A DNA stretch of 36,624 nt from Candidatus Diapherotrites archaeon CG08_land_8_20_14_0_20_34_12 (GCA_002779065.1 PEXL01000035.1:1-36624), one strand, 5' to 3'; positions 1 through 8,178 are shown, counted from the stretch's first letter. A program made the numbers and translations. The notes: generated by a model from the letters alone, not told the origin.

Positions 1-1
1 A

Positions 2-208
2 TTTAAATATATGCCTCCAAAGGAATACCTGCTTGAGTATAGTGTTACAAACTTGTGGAAAATAAATCTCCCAAATTATTGGAGAATGATTTATACAATA
101 AGGCAGCCATTAAGGGAAAAGTCTGAGATCGAGATTCTTACAATATTTTTAGATGTTTTGGATATTGTTGACCACAAAAAATATGATAAGCTATTTGGAT
201 ACGGTTGA
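2..208 (+). CDS. RelE/ParE-like toxin, 5' end outside window
   Basis: The reading frame is open from the first bases of the window, so only the C-terminal ~68 residues are present. They align with the complete RelE-like protein at 6016-6369: both carry a TNL(W/F)(K/R)I(N/E)LPN.WRM(I/L)Y core followed by an EIEI...VLDI strand and a YDKxFGY tail. This is the end of the RelE/ParE fold used by ribosome-dependent mRNA interferases. The start and any upstream antitoxin lie outside the window. A winged-helix antitoxin-like gene begins 50 bases downstream with its own promoter. The fold rests on similarity to the second copy; toxicity is inferred. Confidence 0.7.
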   Translation, partial: FKYMPPKEYLLEYSVTNLWKINLPNYWRMIYTIRQPLREKSEIEILTIFLDVLDIVDHKKYDKLFGYG

Positions 209-212
209 GAAA

Positions 213-233
213 GGGGTTATAAATATATACCCC
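213..233 (+). promoter_or_regulatory. TATA promoter inside a near-palindrome
   Basis: A TATA-like core (ttataaatata, 217-227) is bracketed by GGGGT at 213-217 and ACCCC at 229-233, so the whole 21-base site is almost self-complementary. It lies about 27-30 bases before the ATG at 258, the right distance for an archaeal promoter. A symmetric site overlapping TATA would suit autorepression by the downstream winged-helix protein. The symmetry is seen; the operator role is inferred. Confidence 0.5.
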
Positions 234-257
234 CACATACTTATTAGGTGTTTCTTA

Positions 258-530
258 ATGAAATCTTTGCAGAAAACTGAGGTATTGCATTATCCCACCC
301 TTAAGACAGTCCTTGCCATTGAAGAGGTTGTCAAAAATTCTAATTTAGCCGCCAGCCGAAATGAAATCTTAAGAAGATTGGAGAATAAGGTAATGCGTTC
401 TTCTTTGAATGTTGTTTTGGATTATTTAGAAAATAGGGGGATGATTTTAGAGACTGATAAGGGATTTATCTGGACATTTAACTCAAGCAAAAGGCTGTTG
501 AAGGCAGAGAAAGGTGGAAAAATATGTTAA
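258..530 (+). CDS. Small winged-helix antitoxin-like protein
   Basis: This 90-residue protein is read from the ATG at 258, which sits one promoter length after the TATA core at 217-227. An upstream in-frame ATG at 153 would lie inside the preceding toxin gene and before the promoter. It resembles the gene at 5735-6019: both have a PTL(K/N)TVL..E.V..N segment, an N..L..(V/I)L(D/E)YLE recognition-helix-like region, and a KGxxWxxN wing near the end. The pattern suits a small winged-helix DNA binder acting as antitoxin or autorepressor. Its 3' end overlaps the DUF2283 gene by 7 bases, so the two are co-translated. In the second copy the same position is followed by a RelE-like toxin. Confidence 0.65.
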   Translation: MKSLQKTEVLHYPTLKTVLAIEEVVKNSNLAASRNEILRRLENKVMRSSLNVVLDYLENRGMILETDKGFIWTFNSSKRLLKAEKGGKIC

Positions 531-874
531 GCAAATTTAAAACTGATTATGATGCTGAGGAAGACCTCCTTTATTTGTATAATGAGAATAAAAAATCCAA
601 AGGAAGCATTGAATTTGGCGACTTGATAGTTGATCTGGAAAAACAGGGCACAATTGTTGGGCTGGAAATATTTGAAGCCTCAAAATACCTGAGCGAGCTT
701 ACTAACAAAAAAATCACCAAAGAAATCCTTGATAAAATGCAAAAAACAACCATCTCTTTCGTAACTAAGAAAGGCACAACAATAATTAAAATATCTCTTC
801 CAATTGAGAAAGGGGAAGTGCCTGCCACAATTGCAATCCAGAACATGCACTACAAAAGCCCAATGACCGCATAA
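524..874 (+). CDS. DUF2283-family protein
   Basis: A 116-residue protein. Residues ~8-60 match the DUF2283 pattern: YDxExDxLYLY...KSKGSIEFGDLIVDL and then GxIVGLEIFEASKYL, where a short two-strand unit ends in a G.EI..AS helix. DUF2283 proteins have no proven biochemical function but are often found beside toxin-antitoxin genes. The remaining ~55 residues (ITKEILDKM..., then hydrophobic strands) are poorly conserved to my eye. The start overlaps the winged-helix gene by 7 bases, giving a two-gene operon from the promoter at 213-233. Family assignment is good; function is unknown. Confidence 0.7.
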   Translation: MLSKFKTDYDAEEDLLYLYNENKKSKGSIEFGDLIVDLEKQGTIVGLEIFEASKYLSELTNKKITKEILDKMQKTTISFVTKKGTTIIKISLPIEKGEVPATIAIQNMHYKSPMTA

Positions 875-963
875 TGCTGATTTTAATATCTGCGGTTAAA
901 ATTCCGCAGCCTCGCCAACAGTAACAAGCAGTTTTTTAAATAATATACTCTAATTGTTTCGTT

Positions 964-2682
964 ATGAAAAAAACAACAAAGATCATACTCATTGTTTTAG
1001 GGGTTCTGGTCGCTCTTTTGGTGTTAATGGCAATTTTTAAGATTTGCCCCCCGCAGGGACCTTGGCCAATGCCGCCGTGGTGTGAAGGTGGAACACAGTT
1101 GCCCAAAATTGAAGCGCCGAACAACCAACCAAATGGCACTCTTTTTCCTTCTGCTGAAGAAAAAGAATCTTCAAAAACAACAACCGGAACAACTTCTGCT
1201 GAACCGTCTAATGTTCCTGATGAAACATCCAAAATTCCTGATGAACAATCTAAAATTCCAGATGTTCCTGATTATACCATTAAATTCAGTGTTCAGGTTC
1301 CTGAAAATACCCCAAGCCATACAATAATTTACCTTCAAATCGGTGAAGGATTAAGCGAATGGGGAAGAAATTTAAAAATGGAAAAAACTGCTGAAAATGC
1401 CTGGGATTTGAATGCTGATTTGAAAGATTTTAAAGATAAAGAAATCAGGTATAGGTATCTGCGTGATAATTGGGGTTTTACCGGGGCAGAGGAATTTTCA
1501 CCAGACTCAAAAACAGCCTCGCGCAAAGTTTTGGTGGAAAAAAAATCAAAAGAAGTTAAAGATGTTGTGGAAAAATGGAGATGGCTGCCAAAAGCTGAGT
1601 ACCAAATGCCAGCAGTTCCAACAAGCGCAGGCAAGGTTCAATTTTTACCAAGACTGAACTCTGAGAAGTTTCAAAAAGGGGCGATGATAGTTGACTTTTG
1701 GTGGGATAATTTTAAAGATTTGCTTGACAGCACCCATGCACGCCTGAAGGAAAAAGGATTCGAATGGATTGAAATAGCGCCGCCATGGGATTACAAACAG
1801 GTAAATCCTGTTCCAATAATAACTTCTGAAGGATTTGGCCACACATATTCTGATGAAGAATTAGACTTTCATTTAAATAAGATGAAAACTGACGGCTTCA
1901 AGGTTTATATGATGCCACAAATCTGCTGCGCAGATACCAGCAAAGCAAGCTTTACTAAAGAATGGTGGGATGCTTGGTTTAATGAGTATGAAAAATACGC
2001 AATGTATTTTGTAGACAAGGCAAATAAGTATAATGTTGAATATTTAGTTATCAGCGGAGACTGGGTGGCAGTAGCAGCATCACCTGATAAAAGGCCGGCA
2101 GATTATAAAGAAAGATTGGAAGCGATTTATAGCAAAGTAAAATCTGCTTATAAGGGAAAGTTTGGCCGCAATTTGTTCATTGGTGGAGAGATCAAGGATA
2201 ATATTCCAGACATTTGGCCGAATCTAGATTATATGCCATTTATGGAACAGGCTGATTTTATTAGCATTAACTGGTGGGTTGGTCTTACTGACAAAAACAA
2301 TCCAACGCAGGAAGAATTAAATGCCAATGCTAAAAAGATTTTTGATTTAAGATTAAAACCAGTATATGAAAAATACACAAAGCCGATTATTCTCCAGCAG
2401 GTTGCTTATCCAAGCATTGACGGAGGATTAACCGGCAAAGCAGGGGTTGATGATGCAGCAACCGCTGTTTGGGAACCTTATTCTGACAAATACAAACTTG
2501 ATGTAGAAGAACAGGCAATGGGTTTTGAAGCAATAATGGATGCAGTTTCCCAGTCCTCTTATATTACTGGAGTTTATCCTTTTACCTACTGGCCGGATGA
2601 ATTCCCGCTGACCAAAGAATACAACATTCGCGGCAAGCCTGCTGAGGATGTATTAAGCCAGTGGTATAAATCACTGCCGTAG
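964..2682 (+). CDS. Membrane-anchored CBM20-like + TIM-barrel glycosidase-like protein
   Basis: 572 residues. Residues ~6-25 form an N-terminal membrane anchor. A Pro/Ser/Thr-rich linker follows (~45-102) and repeats SKIPDE-like units, so the rest is probably outside the cell. Residues ~104-192 look like a starch-binding CBM20-type beta-sandwich (QIGEGLSEWGRN, then YRYLRDNWGF). Residues ~225-570 look like a (beta/alpha)8 barrel of clan GH-A, nearest in pattern to GH113 (FEWIEIAPPW, FISINWWVGL, PIILQQVAYPS). The usual catalytic glutamates are not evident: the strand-4 position reads VISGDW (D366) and strand 7 reads ILQQVAYPS (Q479). It may bind glycans, or use other residues. A TATA-like tttttaaataatat (~932-945) fits the ATG at 964. 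Confidence 0.65.
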   Translation: MKKTTKIILIVLGVLVALLVLMAIFKICPPQGPWPMPPWCEGGTQLPKIEAPNNQPNGTLFPSAEEKESSKTTTGTTSAEPSNVPDETSKIPDEQSKIPDVPDYTIKFSVQVPENTPSHTIIYLQIGEGLSEWGRNLKMEKTAENAWDLNADLKDFKDKEIRYRYLRDNWGFTGAEEFSPDSKTASRKVLVEKKSKEVKDVVEKWRWLPKAEYQMPAVPTSAGKVQFLPRLNSEKFQKGAMIVDFWWDNFKDLLDSTHARLKEKGFEWIEIAPPWDYKQVNPVPIITSEGFGHTYSDEELDFHLNKMKTDGFKVYMMPQICCADTSKASFTKEWWDAWFNEYEKYAMYFVDKANKYNVEYLVISGDWVAVAASPDKRPADYKERLEAIYSKVKSAYKGKFGRNLFIGGEIKDNIPDIWPNLDYMPFMEQADFISINWWVGLTDKNNPTQEELNANAKKIFDLRLKPVYEKYTKPIILQQVAYPSIDGGLTGKAGVDDAATAVWEPYSDKYKLDVEEQAMGFEAIMDAVSQSSYITGVYPFTYWPDEFPLTKEYNIRGKPAEDVLSQWYKSLP

Positions 2683-2695
2683 CTCTAAAATTTAA

Positions 2696-2818
2696 TTTAG
2701 AAGACGGGTAAAAAGGTCATTTGAAAAACGCGGCTTTAAAGCAAATTTTTTCTATGTGCCTGAAAACAGGCCCGAAAATCTTCCAGTAAACATACTGATT
2801 ATCAGGAAAATTAGGTAA
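2696..2818 (+). pseudogene. C-terminal remnant of an unidentified gene
   Basis: Directly after the glycosidase-like gene there is a 40-codon open stretch with no usable start and an in-frame stop just before it at 2693. It reads as a plausible protein tail (RRVKRSFEKRGF, then FFYVPENRPENLPVNIL, ending in IIRKIR). The composition and alternating strand/loop pattern look like real coding sequence, not chance. The rest of the gene is absent, which suggests a deletion. I do not recognise the family. Confidence 0.35.
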
Positions 2819-2852
2819 GGATTCTCCCTGACTGTTTATCTTTTGCCGTATT

Positions 2853-3518
2853 TTAGTAATTCAATTTTTTCTGATTATACGCTGCGGCAGCAATTGCAAG
2901 AATTGCAATGGCTAGGAAAAGAATATTTCCCATTGAAAAGCCTGAAGCATAGGGCAGATCATACTTTACCCTGTTTGATTCAGCATCAAAGGAAATATTG
3001 CTTGCGCCCTCTGGCAGATTGATTGTTGTTGTTATCATTTTCTTGTAGTCACTGCCCTGGTCTGCATAAGTGAAAACCAATGCATTGGCTGTCTGCGCTG
3101 AAAGCGTTGGTTGAGCTCCTTCAGCAGCAGCAATAATCTCCCAATGGCTTTCCTTGTTCACTGACATTCCTTTTATCAGGTAAGATGCGGTTATCTTATT
3201 GTTAAATTCATCAACCTTTACATCCAGGTTCTCAAGCTGCAATGGCATATTCTTCGGTTCAAAGACACGGGCAAACATGCTTAACTGCGGATACTGCTGC
3301 TTAAATGCAATAAATGCTGTTGCAGTCAGGGCAATATCCTCCTTTACCTGCGCATCTCCGTTTGGAAGAATATTCATTATAGAGGTTTCCTTCATTTCAA
3401 TTACTGCGAGCGGCGCTGTTTCTGCACAAAAAACGCTTGCGCTAAACATTAAAACAATTAAAGAAAAAAACACCAAACTATAAGCCAAAAATTTCAATTT
3501 AAAGAATTTTGAGTTCAT
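2853..3518 (-). CDS. Secreted, C-terminally anchored protein of unknown function
   Basis: 221 residues. Residues ~10-31 are a signal peptide (LVFFSLIVLMFSASVFCAE) and residues ~196-214 a C-terminal membrane helix followed by QKKLNY, so the ~165-residue middle is extracellular and tethered. The middle is strand-rich with no catalytic motif that I recognise; an ILPNGDAQVKEDI segment recalls secreted beta-sandwich proteins. The ATG follows the stop of the transglutaminase-like gene after one base, so the two are co-transcribed and probably work at the same site on the cell surface. Confidence 0.6.
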   Translation of the reverse strand: MNSKFFKLKFLAYSLVFFSLIVLMFSASVFCAETAPLAVIEMKETSIMNILPNGDAQVKEDIALTATAFIAFKQQYPQLSMFARVFEPKNMPLQLENLDVKVDEFNNKITASYLIKGMSVNKESHWEIIAAAEGAQPTLSAQTANALVFTYADQGSDYKKMITTTINLPEGASNISFDAESNRVKYDLPYASGFSMGNILFLAIAILAIAAAAYNQKKLNY

Positions 3519-3519
3519 T

Positions 3520-5172
3520 TTAATTACCCCCTACAACAAAAGTTGCTGCAATATCATTCAATTCATTCATTGATGCCTGCACATTTGGATTCAAAGTATC
3601 ATAAAAAAATGCAAAAGCATAAGTGCCTGTGGAGAAATATTTTCCAACAGCCCTTCCTGTTTCACCAGTTGAATAAATGCTTGTGTTATAAGTTACAACA
3701 TCAGCATCATAAAGGTTTGAAATCTTTTGCTGCGTTATAGTAAGGGCATCAAAAGAACCTATTGTGGTTATTGCAGCTTCAATGTAGTTGCGCATGTTTT
3801 CCTTAGTTTCACTCGGAAGCCAGCTGACCAATACCTCACTTTTTGTATCCGGAGAAGTTAGAATAATTTCTGTTGCCCCGTTTTTCTTCAGTGACCAGTT
3901 ACTCGGATAGGTAATAGCCCATTCTGGAGTTGTTGTGTTTGAATAAACCTTTAAATTAGCACCAACAATATCTGTGGCATAATCGGATTCAGTTCCAGTT
4001 GCTGTATCACCTGTTTCAGCAGCAGTAGTTCCATCAAGCGTTTCTTTTACATTCCACTGTTTGAAAACATCTTCAGGCAGGGCTTCAAGCTGCGGAGGCG
4101 TAATCCCTGAAATCTGGAAAGACTTTATATCAATTACAAGATACGGGCCTTTCATTGCTTTGTTAAAGGATTCTTCCCCTGATTTTACTGCATCTTCAAA
4201 TGTTGTTTTATTATTCAATTGGGTGGATTCAATTGGGATAAGGTTTCCGCTGATAGGCAATTTAACCACTGGGAAAGCATGGCCTGTCATTAAAATAACA
4301 TATGATTCAAGGCCTTGGGACATTGCAAGCGATGCAAAAAAGATTGCAGTATCAATGCAGGTGCCTGCCTTATCCTTTAGCACATCCCTCGGATATTTTA
4401 AATATTGAGAAAACTGCCCGGTCCAAAAAGCATCTGGCTCTGTTTTATAAGAAATGCCGTTTGCAACAGAAAGAGACCACATTCCATTAAGGCTTTTAAT
4501 TGCATCCTCATCTGAAAGTTTTGCTGCTGCCCCTCCAGCTACTTTATTTCCTGCATCAGCAAACTTCATTACAACAGGGTCTGTTGGAGTGATCCATGAA
4601 GCAAGCAATGGGTAATTTGAAAAAGCATCATAAAAACTTCCTGTGCTTTTTTCCGGAGGAATGCTGGTAAACACAAAGTCATGCCCCCCTAATATTTCAA
4701 TATTTTTGCTTTCGCTTATTTCCTTTAATGCACCCTCCTTAGTTTCAGAATAGGTTATTTTATACTTTACTTTTGAGGGCGTTGAGGTGGTTAATTTCAT
4801 TATTGTGTCCGAAAGCAATGGATAATATAAATCAACAACAGTGCTGCCAGGCAATAAGATTGGATAGCTTTTTCCTTCAGCCCACCCAGAATAGCCTTCA
4901 ACAATGTAATTAGGCCTAACATTATATGCTGGAGCAGTTCCGGAATTTGTTATTATCAATTTCGCTGCCCAAGTGCCAAGCGGTTCTTTTCCATAAACCT
5001 TATAGGCTCCGGAAAGAATATTTGCAGGAGCCAAAATCTTGTACTCTAATTTTGGGGTTCCGCCTCCGGCAGAAGCACTTACAGGGGAAGTGAAATATAA
5101 ATAAAAACTCCCCAAAGCAACCAATACCAATGCAATTGAAACAATTGTCTTAATCGGAATATTATGAATCAA
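3520..5172 (-). CDS. Surface transglutaminase-like cysteine protein
   Basis: 550 residues from a TTG start preceded by a GGTGGT ribosome-binding site. A membrane segment occupies ~8-35. Residues ~45-190 are an Ig/CARDB-like beta domain (KLIITNSGTAPAYNV). The transglutaminase-like core follows: the Cys motif KAGTCIDTAIFFASLA, the His motif MTGHAFPVVKLP and then LIPIEST, where the third catalytic acid is normally Asp and here reads Glu. The last ~140 residues (WAITYPSNWSLKK ... FAFFYDT) resemble a PsbP/DcrB-like fold. Transglutaminase-like enzymes act as peptidases or cross-linkers; the substrate cannot be told. It leads the operon with the 2853-3518 gene. Confidence 0.7.
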   Translation of the reverse strand: MIHNIPIKTIVSIALVLVALGSFYLYFTSPVSASAGGGTPKLEYKILAPANILSGAYKVYGKEPLGTWAAKLIITNSGTAPAYNVRPNYIVEGYSGWAEGKSYPILLPGSTVVDLYYPLLSDTIMKLTTSTPSKVKYKITYSETKEGALKEISESKNIEILGGHDFVFTSIPPEKSTGSFYDAFSNYPLLASWITPTDPVVMKFADAGNKVAGGAAAKLSDEDAIKSLNGMWSLSVANGISYKTEPDAFWTGQFSQYLKYPRDVLKDKAGTCIDTAIFFASLAMSQGLESYVILMTGHAFPVVKLPISGNLIPIESTQLNNKTTFEDAVKSGEESFNKAMKGPYLVIDIKSFQISGITPPQLEALPEDVFKQWNVKETLDGTTAAETGDTATGTESDYATDIVGANLKVYSNTTTPEWAITYPSNWSLKKNGATEIILTSPDTKSEVLVSWLPSETKENMRNYIEAAITTIGSFDALTITQQKISNLYDADVVTYNTSIYSTGETGRAVGKYFSTGTYAFAFFYDTLNPNVQASMNELNDIAATFVVGGN

Positions 5173-5320
5173 ACAACCACCAATCTTTTTTTCTTTTATT
5201 ACTTTTATTTATAATATTATTGGGCAAACTATTGCATGTTAATAACTCTTAACTGCTTAATAAAACTTTTTATATCAAAGAATCCAAACAGTCAGGTCAT
5301 TGAATGAAAAGCGTGCTGTG

Positions 5321-5550
5321 TGAAGCTCCACAGGCTAAAGTCTGTGGCTTCTCATATTCACAATGGGCTTTAGGCGGAAGCCTGTGCAAGAAAAAATAAC
5401 AGATAGGTGCGCTCCTCCACAACCTAAAGGTTGTGGCTTCACAGTGTGATATATTATAATAAGTTATTAATAAAAAATAATTATAAAAAATTAATACTAT
5501 AGGATATCACACTGTGCCCGCGCACCTGTGGAGCTTCAGTGATGCTTTGT
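5321..5550. repeat. Hairpin-rich MITE-like element (copy A)
   Basis: This gene-free stretch holds nested inverted repeats. An imperfect hairpin at 5322-5351 and a perfect one at 5417-5436 (CCACAACC-TAAA-GGTTGTGG) both have a CTAAAG core and end in TGTGGCTTC. CACAGTGTGATAT at 5440-5452 is perfectly inverted at 5504-5516. AGGTGCGC at 5405-5412 is inverted at 5520-5527, and TGAAGCTCCACAG at 5321-5333 is inverted at 5526-5538. It ends in GATGCTTTGT (5541-5550), also found at 25953-25962. Hairpins of this type resemble the subterminal palindromes of IS200/IS605 elements and derived palindromic MITEs. No transposase is present. The remaining intergenic bases (5173-5320, 5551-5678) are AT-rich with nothing I recognise. 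Confidence 0.65.
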
Positions 5551-5678
5551 GGGATAAAAATTAAAGTAAACGCCAAGGTTGCTTTAAAATAAACCTCGCG
5601 TATATATTGTACTTTAAACTAATTACTTAAGGTTGAATCCAAATGAACAATGCATTTTGGCAAAACAGCAAACAAAGG

Positions 5679-5710
5679 TTTTAAATATATATTAATAACT
5701 AATAGTTATT
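5679..5710 (+). promoter_or_regulatory. Promoter with palindromic operator
   Basis: A TATA element (ttaaatatata, ~5680-5691) is followed at once by AATAACT-AAT-AGTTATT (5694-5710), with perfect 7-base arms; a further AATAACTT copy occurs at ~5715-5722. The site lies 25-45 bases before the antitoxin start, where an autorepressor would block transcription. The arrangement is seen; the role is inferred. Confidence 0.5.
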
Positions 5711-5734
5711 AATCAATAACTTTTAGTGATTAAT

Positions 5735-6019
5735 ATGCAAGATCAAAAACAAATGATAGAACAAAGATTTGAGCATTCCCCTACATTAAATACTGTATTA
5801 ATGGTTGAGAATGTTTTGGAGAATATGAATGAAACTGTAATCAAAGTGGCAGAATTGAAAAGAAGGCTGCCAAAGAAAGTAAACCATAACACCTTAAAAG
5901 TAATATTGGAGTACTTGGAAGAAAGCAGCAAGATCACAGTAAGCCTCAAGGGCATTACTTGGATTCATAACCAAAATAAAAATCTGAGAAATGCAATTGG
6001 GAAAGGTCTTGAGCTATGA
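5735..6019 (+). CDS. Winged-helix antitoxin-like protein (second copy)
   Basis: 94 residues from the ATG at 5735; a GTG at 5726 would add three residues. It aligns with 258-530 over most of its length: a PTLNTVLMVENVLENM segment, an N(T/V)LKVILEYLEES helix region, and a KGITWIHN wing. The family looks like a small winged-helix DNA binder. Its stop overlaps the start of the RelE-like toxin by 4 bases (ATGA), the usual antitoxin-first arrangement. The palindrome at 5694-5710 is the likely operator. The antitoxin role rests on gene order and size, not on a recognised named family. Confidence 0.65.
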   Translation: MQDQKQMIEQRFEHSPTLNTVLMVENVLENMNETVIKVAELKRRLPKKVNHNTLKVILEYLEESSKITVSLKGITWIHNQNKNLRNAIGKGLEL

Positions 6020-6369
6020 AAATTGTTCGGGTAATTTTATCTCCGGAAGCTGAAGAGGTTTACAAATACTTAAATGAAAAGTCAGCAAATTCAAAAATTG
6101 AGAAAAGCATTCTGCTTGCAATTAACAAAAAGGTTGAATTAATCAAATTAAATACCCACTATGGAAACCCCATTGGCAAAGACTTGATCCCAAAAATGTA
6201 CAAAGAACAGTATGGCATAACAAATCTTTTTAGAATTGAGCTTCCAAACCGTTGGAGAATGTTATATTCCCTTACAAATGGCGGAACTGAAATTGAAATA
6301 ATTGCTTTTGTGCTTGATATAATAGGCCATGGCACCTATGATAAAAAATTTGGTTATAAAAAGAATTAA
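6016..6369 (+). CDS. RelE/ParE-like toxin
   Basis: 117 residues, complete. The layout is RelE/ParE: an N-terminal strand and SPEAEEVYKYL helix, a two-helix hairpin with conserved lysines (IEKSILLAINKKVEL), the GNPIGKDLIPKMY linker, then TNLFRIELPNRWRMLY and EIEIIAFVLDII strands and a YDKKFGY tail. RelE toxins cleave mRNA at the ribosome using basic and aromatic residues; R, W and Y occur in the NRWRMLY segment. It overlaps the antitoxin by 4 bases and is followed by a convergent lipoprotein gene. The window's first gene is a relative. Confidence 0.8.
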   Translation: MKIVRVILSPEAEEVYKYLNEKSANSKIEKSILLAINKKVELIKLNTHYGNPIGKDLIPKMYKEQYGITNLFRIELPNRWRMLYSLTNGGTEIEIIAFVLDIIGHGTYDKKFGYKKN

Positions 6370-6396
6370 TTTAGTAAACATTTAAGCTTATTTAAA

Positions 6397-8103
6397 TTAC
6401 CACACATAAACAGGATAAGGCGTGAGTTTAATTGAAACCTTGCCATTTTCAGGGCTGATTTGTTTTGCATCCTTGGATGAAGAAGTCTGCATCTGTTCAA
6501 CAGTGAGTGCACTTGATGCATCTAAAGTAAAGGTTGTTTCTGGAATAACATCTTCTGGAAGAATAAGCTTTCCGGTTTCAAGCCAGGCAATCCATACTGG
6601 CTTGCTGTTTATTGTAAATTTGTATAATTTGATTTCATGATTATCCAAAACTGGAATTTTTTCAACATTGGAATAGCCTTTTATGGAAGAAGCGAGCTGC
6701 TGTAAGGCAAAAAATGATGGCCTTAAACTTTTTACTGTCCTTTGCTGTGTTGCAATATTAAATGAAACTTCAGACATTCCTGACCATGCTGAAGTACCGG
6801 CACTTGCCTGCATAATTTTTGATTTAAGCAGGTCAAAATCCTCTGTTGAAGCAATATTTATAAGTTCAACATTCTGCTCAGCAGCAATTATTACCCTTTT
6901 CACTATGTCTGAAGCATGATATTTATATGTCCAGCCAAGTGTTTCTTTATTTTCTCCAATAAGGTTATTGAAATATGTGGCTAACCTGCATTTGTCTGCT
7001 TCTGTTACTGGCTTGATAAGGATGCCCTGCCCTGTACCTGTGCATTTTGTTGCAATTCCCTGGCCAATAAATGAATTAACTAATGTATCAGAAATTATTA
7101 TGCTTTTTTTGTAATTGCGCTTATTCATTTCATAGTTAAGCCATTGCATAGTATTTTCAATTTCATAAAAATCGCCTAAGCTATGGAAATTAATTGCATC
7201 AAAGAATTCCGGCTTGTCAAGAATTTTTTTAATGTCTGAATAGGAATGGGTCATAATCCTTTGGTCTACCTCATTAAATGCAGATTCATATTGTTCTGCT
7301 GAAGGATTATCCTTGAAAGCTGTTGTAACTAAAAAGGCAGCATGCAGCACAATAACTTTATCTGATGCGCTATGCGCCGCAGTGTAGGCACTTTCAAGCA
7401 TTTCAAGATATTCTTCTGCTGTTTCTGGCTCATATGATGAAAATTCTGTACCTATTTCATAATATTTCACAGGATATTTGAGGGAAGGCATATCTTCATC
7501 GCCATCCAGATCATATCTTTCAACAACAGAACTCACCCATTTTTTGTAAGCATCAACAAATTCTTTTTTTGGTGTTGGGTTAAACAGGCCTTTTTCTGCC
7601 CATTTGCTTCTTGATTTTAATGCAACTACCAAATCGGTAAAGCCTGCTTCCTGAAATTCTGTTACAAAATTATCCATTACTTTAAAATTTATTTCAGAAG
7701 TTTCAGAAGGCTGCATATTGTCCCAGGCAATTGCATCAGGGTAATATTTCACTGCAGGAATTCCCAACTTGCTGAATTCTTTTGCGATGCCGGGCATTGC
7801 ATATTCAATGCCTATAAGAATTTCTTTTTTCTGCGCAGTATTTAAGATTTCAGATTGGTTATCTTCAGCCGGATTTTCTTTTTCTGGATCAGCTGCCGAA
7901 ATATTATTATCTAATTGAACAGCAGCAGATTGTAGATTATTGCTTAAATCATTATTCAAATTTGCATTAGTGGAATCATCCAGATTATCCTTTGCATCTG
8001 TTTGATCTTGTGGTTTAACTTTTGTACATCCACTTAAAAGAAGCAAAGCTAGGATAAGCAACAATACTAAACAAGATAACTTTGTAAATTTCATAATCTT
8101 CAT
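6397..8103 (-). CDS. Lipoprotein with GH-A-like TIM barrel
   Basis: 568 residues from the ATG at 8103; the frame is open to a TTG at 8115, but the ATG gives a proper leader. A lipobox (LLLLSGC, Cys26) predicts a lipid-anchored surface protein. A low-complexity Asp/Asn-rich linker (~30-85) follows. From ~90 the sequence has a glycosidase-barrel look: AVKYYPDAIAWDNMQP, KYYEIGTEFSSYEPET (E220 fits the strand-4 acid/base) and FFDAINFHSLGDFYE. The expected strand-7 nucleophile reads IIISDTLVNSF (D339), not Glu, so activity is doubtful or the mechanism altered. It resembles GH39/GH5-type proteins only in general pattern. It is convergent with the RelE-like gene. Confidence 0.6.
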   Translation of the reverse strand: MKIMKFTKLSCLVLLLILALLLLSGCTKVKPQDQTDAKDNLDDSTNANLNNDLSNNLQSAAVQLDNNISAADPEKENPAEDNQSEILNTAQKKEILIGIEYAMPGIAKEFSKLGIPAVKYYPDAIAWDNMQPSETSEINFKVMDNFVTEFQEAGFTDLVVALKSRSKWAEKGLFNPTPKKEFVDAYKKWVSSVVERYDLDGDEDMPSLKYPVKYYEIGTEFSSYEPETAEEYLEMLESAYTAAHSASDKVIVLHAAFLVTTAFKDNPSAEQYESAFNEVDQRIMTHSYSDIKKILDKPEFFDAINFHSLGDFYEIENTMQWLNYEMNKRNYKKSIIISDTLVNSFIGQGIATKCTGTGQGILIKPVTEADKCRLATYFNNLIGENKETLGWTYKYHASDIVKRVIIAAEQNVELINIASTEDFDLLKSKIMQASAGTSAWSGMSEVSFNIATQQRTVKSLRPSFFALQQLASSIKGYSNVEKIPVLDNHEIKLYKFTINSKPVWIAWLETGKLILPEDVIPETTFTLDASSALTVEQMQTSSSKDAKQISPENGKVSIKLTPYPVYVW

Positions 8104-8178
8104 TTTCCAGCTCAAACTTTTTCCGAACCTTTAATGCAATAATAATAATTGATATAAAAATTTGCTGATTTTTAGCAA

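Noticed and set aside
153..257. Longer N-terminus for the first winged-helix gene
   Set aside because: The extension overlaps the preceding toxin frame and reads through the TATA element, while the ATG at 258 matches the paralogue's start.
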